A DNA stretch of 39,880 nucleotides from CAZALT01 sp964485515 (GTDB lineage: Bacteria; Actinomycetota; Acidimicrobiia; Acidimicrobiales; Acidimicrobilacustridaceae): assembly GCA_964485515.1 (NCBI GenBank), contig CAZALT010000009.1, forward strand, positions 1-39,880, given 5' to 3'. The number at the start of each line of letters is the position of its first letter. The stretch's first letter is position 1. Both the position numbers and the translations under genes were made by a program. Of this stretch, positions 33,691-39,880 are shown one piece after another. The notes beneath the pieces are model-generated. The model saw nothing but the letters and a program-made list of their open reading frames with translations, did not search any database and was not told the DNA's origin.

Positions 33691-34473
33691 ATGAACGTCG
33701 TCGTCTGCGTCAAGCAGATCCCTGACCCCGCGGACCCGGGGCAGTTGGATCCCTCAACCAAAACGCTCAAGCGCGATGTGAAGCTCATCCTCGACGAGTC
33801 CGATTCGTACGGCGTCGAGATGGCTCTGCAGCTCGCCGAGGCCGCCGGTGGCGGCGAGGTCACCCTCGTCTCCATGGCCCCCAACAGCGAGGTCGGCGGT
33901 CTCCGCACGGCCCTCGCCATGGGCGCCGCCAAGGCCATCCTCGTGAGCGATCCCGCCCTCGCCGGCTCCGATGCCCTCGGCACCGCCAAGGTGCTGGCCG
34001 CGGCCATCAAGAAGGTCGAAGGCGCCGATCTCATCATCACGGCCACCGAGTCGTCCGACGGCTACACGGGCACCGTGCCCGAGCAGATCGCCGGCCTCCT
34101 CGACCTGCCCTCGATCACGTTCGCCAAGAGCATCGAGATCGCGGATGGCACCGTGAAGGTCCAGCGTCAGACCGACGCCGGCTATGACGACGTCGAGACG
34201 TCGCTCCCCGCTGTGGTCTCGGTGACCGCCGGCGTGGTCGAGCCCCGCTACCCGTCCTTCAAGGGCATCATGGCGGCCAAGAGCAAGCCGGTCGACGAGG
34301 TCACCGTTTCCGACCTCGGAATCGATGCCGGCCAGGTCGGCTGGGCCGGTGCCGGCCAGGAGATCGTGGCCATCGAGACCGCCCCTGCCCGCGAGGCCGG
34401 CGAGAAGATCGTTGACGAGGGCGAAGCCTTCCAGCAGATCGTCGCCTTCCTCGACAACCTCAAGGTCATCTAG
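33691..34473 (+). CDS. etfB: Electron transfer flavoprotein beta subunit
   Basis: 260-aa ETF beta (FixA) subunit, which binds AMP and forms the heterodimer with EtfA that passes electrons from acyl-CoA and other dehydrogenases to ETF-quinone oxidoreductase. It begins MNVVVCVKQIPDPADPGQ, as in mycobacterial FixA. The conserved ETF signature region is DLIITATESSDGYTGTVPEQIAGLLDLPSITFAKSIEI, with VVSVTAGVVEPRYPSFKGIMAAKSKP towards the C-terminus. ATG at 33691; CAAACT lies 7 nt upstream and there is no clear ribosome binding site. Followed by etfA after 10 bp. Confidence 0.95.
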   Translation: MNVVVCVKQIPDPADPGQLDPSTKTLKRDVKLILDESDSYGVEMALQLAEAAGGGEVTLVSMAPNSEVGGLRTALAMGAAKAILVSDPALAGSDALGTAKVLAAAIKKVEGADLIITATESSDGYTGTVPEQIAGLLDLPSITFAKSIEIADGTVKVQRQTDAGYDDVETSLPAVVSVTAGVVEPRYPSFKGIMAAKSKPVDEVTVSDLGIDAGQVGWAGAGQEIVAIETAPAREAGEKIVDEGEAFQQIVAFLDNLKVI

Positions 34474-34483
34474 GAGCCAGAAC

Positions 34484-35443
34484 ATGACACTCACCAAGAT
34501 CTGGGTCCTCGCCGAAGCCGCTGATGGCAAGGTCTCCAACACCACGCTCGAACTGCTCACCAAGGCCCGCTCGCTGGGCGACACCGTCGAAGCCGTCTAC
34601 GGCGGCGACGCGTCGGCCATCGCGGCGGAGCTCGGCGAGTACGGCGCCACCAAGGTGTACGCCACCGGCGACCTCGGCAACTCGCTTCTGGGCGTGCCGG
34701 TCGCGTCGGCCATCGCTGCGCTGGTCGAGGGCGGCAACGCCCCCGACGCCATCCTCGCCGCCACCAGCTACGACGGTCGCGACGTGGCCGGTCGCCTGTC
34801 GGTCAAGCTCGACCGCACCGTGCTCACCAACAACGTCGACCTCGAAGAGGACGGCGGCTCGCTCGTCACCACCGAGCCGGTGTTCGGTGGGGCCACGAAC
34901 GTCAAGACCAAGTTCACCGCTGGTGGGCCGCACATCGTCCTCGTCCGGCCGAAGTCGTTCGCCGCTGAGTCGGCGGGCGGCGGCGCGGCCGAGGTCGAGA
35001 CCATCGCCGTTCCGGCGCCGGGCACGGCCACCATCACCAACCGGTTCGTCGAGGAGCGGCAGGGTCCGTCGCTCGACGAGGCCGCCGTGGTGGTCTCGGG
35101 TGGTCGTGGCCTCGGCGAGGCCGAGAAGTTCGAGATGATCGAGTCGCTGGCCAAGCTGCTCAAGGGTGCCCCGGGTGCGTCCCGAGCCATCGTCGACGCC
35201 GGCTGGGTGCCCTACTCGTACCAGGTCGGCCAGACCGGCAAGGTCGTCAAGCCCACCGTCTACATCGCGGCGGGCATCTCCGGTGCCACCCAGCACATGG
35301 TGGGCATGAAGGGCTCCAAGAACATCATCGCCATCAACAAGGACGAGGAGGCCCCGATCTTCTCGGTCGCCGACCTCGGCATCGTGGGCGATGTGCACAA
35401 GGTGCTGCCGCAGCTCATCGAGGCCCTCCAGGCCCGAGGCTGA
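34484..35443 (+). CDS. etfA: Electron transfer flavoprotein alpha subunit
   Basis: 319-aa ETF alpha (FixB) subunit carrying the FAD. The C-terminal FAD domain is well conserved: VVSGGRGLGEAEKFEMIESLAKLL, ASRAIVDAGWVPYSYQVGQTGKVVKP, YIAAGISGATQHMVGMKGSKNIIAINKDEEAPIFSVADLGIVGD and the final VLPQLIEAL. The N-terminal half begins TKIWVLAEAADGKVSNTTLELL. ATG at 34484 with AGGAG just upstream at 34472-34476, overlapping the etfB stop region, so the pair is an operon. A GC-rich terminator and two family 1 repeats follow. Confidence 0.96.
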   Translation: MTLTKIWVLAEAADGKVSNTTLELLTKARSLGDTVEAVYGGDASAIAAELGEYGATKVYATGDLGNSLLGVPVASAIAALVEGGNAPDAILAATSYDGRDVAGRLSVKLDRTVLTNNVDLEEDGGSLVTTEPVFGGATNVKTKFTAGGPHIVLVRPKSFAAESAGGGAAEVETIAVPAPGTATITNRFVEERQGPSLDEAAVVVSGGRGLGEAEKFEMIESLAKLLKGAPGASRAIVDAGWVPYSYQVGQTGKVVKPTVYIAAGISGATQHMVGMKGSKNIIAINKDEEAPIFSVADLGIVGDVHKVLPQLIEALQARG

Positions 35444-35469
35444 TCCAGCCGCAAGCAGTCTGAACTGAT

Positions 35470-35497
35470 GGAGGCCCGGGCTCCGGCCCGGGCCTCC
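35470..35497 (+). terminator. GC-rich hairpin terminator after etfA
   Basis: GGAGGCCCGGG and CCCGGGCCTCC form a perfect 11-bp stem with a 6-nt loop, 26 bp after the etfA stop. Confidence 0.8.
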
Positions 35498-35508
35498 GCC
35501 GCGTTCTC

Positions 35509-35560
35509 ACCCAATTGCGTGTGGTTTGCTCGGAAACCGACGCGCCTGCACGCCAGAAGC
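35509..35560. repeat. Interspersed palindromic element family 1, copy C1
   Basis: Starts ACCCAATTGCGT and ends ACGCCAGAAGC, the same boundaries and orientation as copies B1 and B2. It lies just after the etfA terminator in the convergent gap with the SCO1664-family gene. Confidence 0.8.
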
Positions 35561-35582
35561 CGTCGCTGGTGGGCCGTCTGGC

Positions 35583-35631
35583 CTTCTGGCGTGTGGTTTG
35601 GTCGGATTCCGGTGCACCTGCACGCCAGAAG
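35583..35631. repeat. Interspersed palindromic element family 1, copy C2
   Basis: 49-bp element with arms CTTCTGGCGT and ACGCCAGAAG, the same length and ends as copy A. It lies 22 bp from C1 and 19 bp before the stop of the convergent SCO1664-family gene. Confidence 0.85.
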
Positions 35632-35650
35632 CGCTCGTGGTGGGACGCAA

Positions 35651-36448
35651 TCAGACCAGGGGCCAGGGGTAGGCGTGGCCGGTGGTGTCGGTGGGGTAGC
35701 GGCCTGCGGCGAGAACGGCACGGACGCGCGCTTCGAGCGCGGCGCGCTCGAACGGGTCGAGCAGGTCGCACAGGGTCGCCGCGGCGGGGTTCTCGACGAG
35801 TGGTGTGCTGGCAAAGGTCCCGAGGTCTGCGACGAGATCGTCGGGTATCGGTTCGCCGGCGTACTCCCAGATCACCGTGCGGAGCTTCGGTTCGGCGTTG
35901 AAGCACAGGCCGTTGTCGATGCCCCACACGTGGCGGTCGGCATCGATGAGGCAGTGTCCGCTCTTGCGGTCGGTGTTGTTGGCGACCACGTCGAACACGG
36001 CCATCCGCTGGAACTGGGGGCGGAGGTCGTCGTCCTCGGACAGCGTGAAGTAGTGCTGCTCGAAGTCGGCATCGACGAACAGCTGGAGCGAGCCGGCCCC
36101 CAGGGGCCCATCGGCGCGGGCGATCGTGAGCGGTACGAGATCCCAGCCGATCGCGGTGCACAGCTCGTAGGCTGCCACCTCGCGGCGGAAGAGCCCGCCG
36201 GGGAAGTCCCACAGGGGGCGCTCGCCGCGACCGGGCTTGTAGACCGCTCGGACCCCATCGTCGGAGTCGGGCACGCCGCTGTCCTCGGGCCCGGAACCAG
36301 CCTCGGGCCCGGAACCAGCCTCGGGCGAGGATCGGTTCGGAAGGGGTCGCCTCACCTCGACGAGGAAGGTCGCGTTCGAGCTCCACGGCATGCGGCCCAG
36401 GATCTCGATCTCGCCGTCCCGGAGGATCGATGCGGTGGGTTCGGTCAC
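35651..36448 (-). CDS. SCO1664 family protein (PI3K/PI4K-like fold)
   Basis: 265-aa actinobacterial protein related to the phosphatidylinositol 3/4-kinase-like fold. Conserved stretches: ILRDGEIEILGRMPWSSNATFLVEV, VRAVYKPGRGERPLWDFPGGLFRREVAAYEL, QRMAVFDVVANNTDRKSGHCLIDADRHVWGIDNGLCFN with the DxxxxNxDRxxxH and D-N motif of the kinase active site, and the terminal YPWPLV. A 6-aa EAGSGP repeat (DNA 36283-36326, 18-bp units) is inserted in the loop before VYKPG. GTG at 36448 or the adjacent GTG at 36451 is the start. It is third in the MSMEG_4193-DUF3090-SCO1664 gene trio, matching mycobacterial Rv2135c-Rv2134c-Rv2133c. Its activity is unproven. Confidence 0.88.
   Translation of the reverse strand: MTEPTASILRDGEIEILGRMPWSSNATFLVEVRRPLPNRSSPEAGSGPEAGSGPEDSGVPDSDDGVRAVYKPGRGERPLWDFPGGLFRREVAAYELCTAIGWDLVPLTIARADGPLGAGSLQLFVDADFEQHYFTLSEDDDLRPQFQRMAVFDVVANNTDRKSGHCLIDADRHVWGIDNGLCFNAEPKLRTVIWEYAGEPIPDDLVADLGTFASTPLVENPAAATLCDLLDPFERAALEARVRAVLAAGRYPTDTTGHAYPWPLV
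36283..36326. repeat. In-frame 18-bp direct repeat in the SCO1664-family gene
   Basis: Two full 18-bp units and a partial third encode repeated EAGSGP residues in a surface loop. The repeat is in frame and likely length-variable. Confidence 0.85.
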
Positions 36449-36498
36449 CACGACGCGGCCGTCTCGATTCGATCGACGACCGACGGCCACGGCATCGT

Positions 36499-37011
36499 TC
36501 AGTGTGTGCCGTGTCCGTTGCTGCGCGGGCAGACGTGACCGGTGGGGTCGAGCGGTTGGCCGCACAGCGGGCAAGGAGGTCGTCCGCTCATCACCAGCTC
36601 CACGGCGACGCGGATGAAGGCGGTGACCTGGCCTCGGCGGAGGTGGAAGCGCGCCGAGCCGGGGTCGGAGTTGAGGTCGTCACCCTCGTCGAGCTCGGCG
36701 ATGAGCTCTTCGGCCACGACGATGATCCGATCGCTCTCCGCGTCGTAGGCGACCGCCAACGACCCGACGCTCCATTCCGGCACGACGGGCTCGGTGAGAA
36801 CGAGCTCGGTGAGCGGCGGTTCGTCGTCAGGGGGGAGATCGGCGAGGATGCCGGCGAGGTACTCGGCGAGCGCGGCGACCTGCTGCTTCTCCAAGCGGAA
36901 GCTCAGCGTGTGGCCGCCCGCGGTGGCCTGGAGGAAGAAGGTCCGGCTGCCCGGCTCGCCGACGGTTCCGGTGAGGAACCGATCGGGGTGCAGGTCGAAC
37001 GAAGAGCTCAT
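36499..37011 (-). CDS. DUF3090 domain-containing protein
   Basis: 170-aa actinobacterial protein. The body (HPDRFLTGTVGEPGSRTFFLQATAGG, then VVAEELIAELDE and SARFHLRRGQVTAFIRVAVELVMSGRP) is typical of the family. It ends in a zinc ribbon, CPLCGQPLDPTGHVCPR. Unknown function; always linked to the phosphomutase-like and SCO1664 genes, which implies a shared pathway. Its ATG overlaps the stop of the preceding gene by 4 nt (ATGA), so translation is coupled. Confidence 0.92.
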   Translation of the reverse strand: MSSSFDLHPDRFLTGTVGEPGSRTFFLQATAGGHTLSFRLEKQQVAALAEYLAGILADLPPDDEPPLTELVLTEPVVPEWSVGSLAVAYDAESDRIIVVAEELIAELDEGDDLNSDPGSARFHLRRGQVTAFIRVAVELVMSGRPPCPLCGQPLDPTGHVCPRSNGHGTH

Positions 37012-37706
37012 GAAGGGACCAGTCGTGTGAGGTCCTCACCGGTCGAATTCACGGCGAGGACGATGGGGCCGTCGGGGGTGTGCGTGACGGCGCTGACCGA
37101 ACAAGGCGAGATGACGATGCGCTGGAAGAGGTCGAGGTGGGTGCCGACGCTCTGGGCGACGGCAGCCTTGATCGGGTCGGCGTGTGAGACGGCGACGATC
37201 GTCTCACCAGGATGGGCGGCCACGAGCTCGGCGACGGTCTTGGTGATCCGCGTCTGCATGGCGCTGAACGACTCGCCCCCGGGGAAGGTGAAGGCGCTGG
37301 GGTTGCGCTGGACCGTCCGCCACTCGGGCAGCTTCATCAGGGCGGTGAGCTTCTGTCCGGTCCAGTCGCCGAAGTCGCACTCGAGCAGTCCCCGGTGGCG
37401 TTGCGTCCGCAGTCCGAGGGCGGCGGCGATCGGTGCCGCCGTCTCCCGTGTGCGCTCGAGCGGTGAGGCGTACACCGCGGTGACCTTGCCCAGGGCGCCG
37501 ATCCGATCGGCCGCCGCTCGTGCCTGTGCCACGCCCGCCTCCGAGAGGTGCAGCCCAGGGGCACGGCCGGGAAGCGACGTTCCGGTGGTGGGGGTGAGCC
37601 CGTGGCGGACGAGCAGCACCGTGGTGGGGGCGGGGCCTGACCTCGGTGAGCGGGGCGCCTTCTTGCGGGCGTTGGGTCCTGTACCGGAGGTGCGGGCGGT
37701 GGCCAT
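37008..37706 (-). CDS. MSMEG_4193 family putative phosphomutase (histidine phosphatase superfamily)
   Basis: 232-aa member of the RHG superfamily. LLVRHGLTPTTG has the nucleophilic His35, LSEAGVAQARAAADRI and YASPLERTRETAAPIA complete the phosphate pocket, the acid catalyst is in LLECDFGDWTGQKL, and the second His is in VAVSHADPIKAAV. A 25-residue basic N-terminal extension precedes the fold. It is first in the trio with DUF3090 and SCO1664, so likely the promoter-proximal gene. The true substrate is unknown; the phosphomutase name is by similarity. Confidence 0.9.
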   Translation of the reverse strand: MATARTSGTGPNARKKAPRSPRSGPAPTTVLLVRHGLTPTTGTSLPGRAPGLHLSEAGVAQARAAADRIGALGKVTAVYASPLERTRETAAPIAAALGLRTQRHRGLLECDFGDWTGQKLTALMKLPEWRTVQRNPSAFTFPGGESFSAMQTRITKTVAELVAAHPGETIVAVSHADPIKAAVAQSVGTHLDLFQRIVISPCSVSAVTHTPDGPIVLAVNSTGEDLTRLVPS

Positions 37707-37910
37707 GGGCGGCTCAACCTACCAACCACCGGTCGGTTCCGGTCCACACCGACGGGGTGGTGGGGTGTCGGTGGAGCGAGTCGCACCATCACCCCACGCG
37801 CCCGGTCGGGCGGTCGTTCGACCTAGGACCGTGGGTCGTTGGGACCTTTCCCCCGGGGAATGGGCCGCTGGACTCACGACACACCCCGCGATCACAGGGA
37901 AAGTGCCCAC

Positions 37911-38252
37911 ATGACCGGCATACGACAAGGATCGAGTCTCGGCTCGACCGACCGGCAGATCCAGGACGGGCAAGGCCCGCAGTTGGGGCGGGAGCCACGG
38001 GGGCTCTGGCAGGCGCTGGTCGACGCGGACGCCGTGCGATCGAGCTTCGCCGAGCCGTGTGAGATCCAAGAGCGTGGGACCGGGGTCGTGATCGATCTCG
38101 CCGCGCATGCCCAGGCCCACCTTGGCTACCTGGAACGCCTCGGTTTCGCCGTGGTGACTCACGCGAGCGATGAACTGGGCCGCGTTGTCGGCGGCGACGC
38201 GACGGTGGTCGATCTTGCCGACCACCGCTCGCGGCGAGCGCTCATCGCCTGA
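37911..38252 (+). CDS. Hypothetical small protein
   Basis: 113-aa predicted protein with no family I recognise. The N-terminus is Gly/Gln-rich and polar (TGIRQGSSLGSTDRQIQDGQ). The C-terminal half looks like an alpha/beta mini-domain: GTGVVIDLAAHAQAHLGYLERLGFAVVTHASDEL. ATG at 37911 has AGGGAAA upstream with suitable spacing, and codon third positions are GC-rich as in neighbouring genes. The surrounding non-coding stretches (37707-37910 and 38253-38440) hold nothing else I can support. Confidence 0.55.
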   Translation: MTGIRQGSSLGSTDRQIQDGQGPQLGREPRGLWQALVDADAVRSSFAEPCEIQERGTGVVIDLAAHAQAHLGYLERLGFAVVTHASDELGRVVGGDATVVDLADHRSRRALIA

Positions 38253-38440
38253 CCGGCGCCGAACCGGGGTGTCGAGGAGGTCGGGGCCCGGCCAGATGGT
38301 GGCCGAGACGAGCCCCCGACTACGGTGACCCCGCCGCGTTCGTACCGCCCGCTTCCGGCCGGCGCGGATCGGTTCCCTGCCCTGGGTGCATCCTGCGTCG
38401 GATCGCAGGTCCCGTCCTCCCTTCCGCTGAGGTGTTCCCC

Positions 38441-38956
38441 GTGTCGAAGTCCTCTGGTCGCTCAAGTCGCTCGAGGCGCGCCGCGTTCGGCGTGGCCTTG
38501 TCTGCGTCGCTCGTCGTCGCGCTCGCGGGTTGCAGCACACCAAGCAACACGCCAGAGGCCTACGACGACACGGTGAAGACCAACTTCATGAATGGCTGCA
38601 CCGCCACGGCACCTCCCGCCAAGACGGGCGAGACCGGTGAGTCGCTGGGCGACGGCGCCTCCGATCAGTACTGCGAGTGCGCCTACAACTGGTTCGTCAA
38701 CAACGTGCCTTACAGCGACTCCACGGCCAGCGAGGGTCAGGCGCCGGCCAACCCGGCGTTCGCCGCGTTCGACTTCAAGACGATCAACGCCGATCTCGCT
38801 GACGATCCCGAGGCGATGCCCGAGGAGATCAAGACCGCGCTGGCCGAGGCGTGCGGCACATCGGAGGATCCGGGGACACCCGGGTCGACGACGCCGGCCG
38901 CGTCCGGCGCCGAGGCCGACCCCGACGACGCGACCACCAGCTCTGTCCCGGGCTGA
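38441..38956 (+). CDS. Lipoprotein with paired cysteines (paralogue 1)
   Basis: 171-aa secreted lipoprotein. A basic N-terminus and hydrophobic segment end in a lipobox LAGC with lipidated Cys31. The mature part has C53 (NGCTATAPP), C78 and C80 (QYCECAYN) and C138 (EACG). The Ser/Thr/Pro/Ala/Asp-rich C-terminus is a disordered tail. GTG at 38441 is preferred over GTG at 38432 because GAGG lies upstream. No known domain. The AYDDTVKTNFMNGC and CECAYNWFVNNVPY segments recur in the next gene, so the two are tandem paralogues. Confidence 0.78.
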   Translation: MSKSSGRSSRSRRAAFGVALSASLVVALAGCSTPSNTPEAYDDTVKTNFMNGCTATAPPAKTGETGESLGDGASDQYCECAYNWFVNNVPYSDSTASEGQAPANPAFAAFDFKTINADLADDPEAMPEEIKTALAEACGTSEDPGTPGSTTPAASGAEADPDDATTSSVPG

Positions 38957-38966
38957 TCAGCGAACC

Positions 38967-39383
38967 GTGACCTCGAGTCCCGAGTCCGGTCCCGGTTCCG
39001 CATCAGACGAGGGCGAGGGTGGCGAGCGCACGACGTCGTCACCGATGTCGTCACGGACGGCGTGGCGTCGTTGGGGTGTCGTGGCCACCGTCGTGGTCCT
39101 GGTGGTCGTCGTCGCCGGGGTCGGCTTCGGCGTCTCCCGGTCGACCACGTCCACCTACGACGAGGTCAGTCGTGAGCGCTTCATTGCGGCCTGCACGGCC
39201 GATGGAGGTGACGACGTCGCTCCGGCCTGCGAATGCCTCTACACGGCGATCACCGAGAAGATCGCCTACGAACGGTTCGAGGAGGTCAGCGACCAGCTCA
39301 CGGCGGCTCGCGACGCGGGTGAGCCGATCGTGCTGCCCGATGACATCGCCGCGCTCGTGCCGGCGTGCCAGGTTCCGGCCTGA
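38967..39383 (+). CDS. Membrane-anchored paralogue of the preceding lipoprotein
   Basis: 138-aa protein with a disordered acidic/Ser-rich N-terminus (1-30), one transmembrane helix at about 37-55 (WGVVATVVVLVVVVAGVGFGV) and an extracytoplasmic domain. That domain has C76 (RFIAACTADG), C88 and C90 (PACECLYTAI) and C134 (VPACQ). The order and spacing match those of the upstream lipoprotein: TYDEVSRERFIAAC, then CECLYTAITEKIAYERF. The anchor differs (helix rather than lipid). GTG at 38967, 10 bp after the lipoprotein stop. Unknown function; two disulfides are plausible. Confidence 0.75.
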   Translation: MTSSPESGPGSASDEGEGGERTTSSPMSSRTAWRRWGVVATVVVLVVVVAGVGFGVSRSTTSTYDEVSRERFIAACTADGGDDVAPACECLYTAITEKIAYERFEEVSDQLTAARDAGEPIVLPDDIAALVPACQVPA

Positions 39384-39432
39384 CGCTGGCGAGTGCCTGG
39401 CGGCCTCAGCGGCCCGCACGCGGCGATCCCGA

Positions 39433-39485
39433 GCTTCTGGCGTTCGCGTTGGTCGGTTTCCGACGAACATGAACGCAATTTGGGT
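39433..39485. repeat. Interspersed palindromic element family 1, copy D
   Basis: Begins GCTTCTGGCGTTC and ends GAACGCAATTTGGGT, which is the reverse complement of the B/C1 form. It lies in the convergent gap between the paralogue and the FrhB-like gene. Confidence 0.85.
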
Positions 39486-39518
39486 GGAGTGGCGTGGGAG
39501 CTCCGCGAGCTCGGAACG

Positions 39519-39880
39519 CTAGGCCTTGGCCTTCACCTTGGGTTCGGGCAACCCGACCCGCACGCCGGGGTTGGCCCACTGGGGCCACCGCGACCTGCTC
39601 TTCTCAGCCAGCTTGCGCATGAGCGCGATCGCCCCGGGATCGCTGTCACCGGGGCGGGCGATGATGGACCCGTCGGCGATCATGCGGCTGATGATCTCGC
39701 GGCCGAGCTCGGTGCGGACGATGGTGAGGGTCCAGTCGGCGTTCTCGCCGATGCCGCCGCAGGAGATGTCGGCGTGCTCCGCGGCGAAGTCGGGGCAGTG
39801 GGTGCAGCCCTCCCGTGTCCAGGCGTGGCACTCCTTGAGGTTGATCTCGTGGTAGTCGCCGTTGCGCATCCAGATCTGGA
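39519..39880 (-). CDS. Coenzyme F420 hydrogenase/dehydrogenase beta subunit-like protein, C-terminal part
   Basis: Partial gene running off the right edge; the frame stays open through 39880 upstream of the ATG at 39869, so that Met is internal. The visible 120 residues contain GDYHEINLKECHAWTREGCTHCPDFAAEHADISCGGIGE, the FrhB-type C-terminal region with cysteines for a 4Fe-4S centre. FrhB-family proteins carry FAD and Fe-S and react with coenzyme F420, so the organism probably makes F420. The terminal tail is Lys/Ala-rich (EPKVKAKA). Whether this is a hydrogenase-associated, reductase or dehydrogenase type cannot be told from the fragment. Confidence 0.85.
   Translation of the reverse strand, partial: QIWMRNGDYHEINLKECHAWTREGCTHCPDFAAEHADISCGGIGENADWTLTIVRTELGREIISRMIADGSIIARPGDSDPGAIALMRKLAEKSRSRWPQWANPGVRVGLPEPKVKAKA

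Overview
The window reads as one contiguous stretch of chromosome from a high-GC actinobacterium. Several gene types are actinobacterial hallmarks: a WhiB regulator, a PdtaS-type kinase, the fused 2-oxoglutarate enzyme Kgd, DUF3107, a pair of ArsA/Get3-like ATPases, the MSMEG_4193-DUF3090-SCO1664 trio, and an FrhB-type F420 enzyme fragment. The style (many GTG starts, leaderless promoters, a NYN nuclease with a histone H1-like tail) fits Acidimicrobiia, for example an Ilumatobacter-like organism; that placement is inference. I see no rRNA, tRNA, phage, insertion sequence or CRISPR array. It looks like ordinary core chromosome, and the unusual content lies mainly in non-coding repeats and a few odd gene pairs.

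Layout. 1-9.6 kb (minus strand): ettA, a NYN RNase/S1-like/H1-tail fusion, kgd and an RND/MMPL exporter. 9.6-13.0 kb (plus): a repeat-rich divergent region, an orphan ABC ATPase, xthA and a hotdog thioesterase. 13.1-16.0 kb (minus): a DUF2505 protein and a UvrD2-like helicase. 16.1-17.9 kb (plus): a minimal zincin, a DinB/MDMPI-fold protein and a PH-SHOCT membrane protein. 17.9-19.9 kb: a SixA-like phosphatase (minus) and an FAD oxidoreductase (plus). 19.9-23.1 kb: an Fe-S module made of a SufR-like regulator coupled to a cysteine desulfurase, with mrp divergent and a palindromic operator between them. 23.2-26.3 kb: an FGGY kinase followed by a sphingosine-1-phosphate-lyase-like PLP enzyme. 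26.5-28.9 kb: DUF3107 and two ArsA/Get3-like ATPases. 29.1-31.4 kb: a zinc-ribbon protein, pdtaS, and a convergent WhiB1-like gene with a CRP-like site upstream. 31.9-35.4 kb: a glycerophosphodiesterase, a diacylglycerol-kinase-like enzyme, etfB and etfA. 35.6-37.7 kb (minus): the MSMEG_4193-DUF3090-SCO1664 trio. 37.9-39.4 kb: an orphan small protein and two paralogous cysteine-patterned envelope proteins. 39.5 kb to the end: the C-terminal part of an FrhB-like protein.

Three genome-scale patterns stand out. (1) A family of about 50-55-bp interspersed palindromic elements built on the arm ACGCCAGAAGC occurs six times, each directly 3' of a gene; a second, smaller inverted-repeat family occurs twice. 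(2) Many first genes of transcription units carry a TANNNT -10-like hexamer 6-8 nt before an ATG/GTG, suggesting widespread leaderless transcription, while operon-internal and some other genes carry Shine-Dalgarno sequences. (3) Several intergenic regions hold short tandem arrays of 7-10-bp units.
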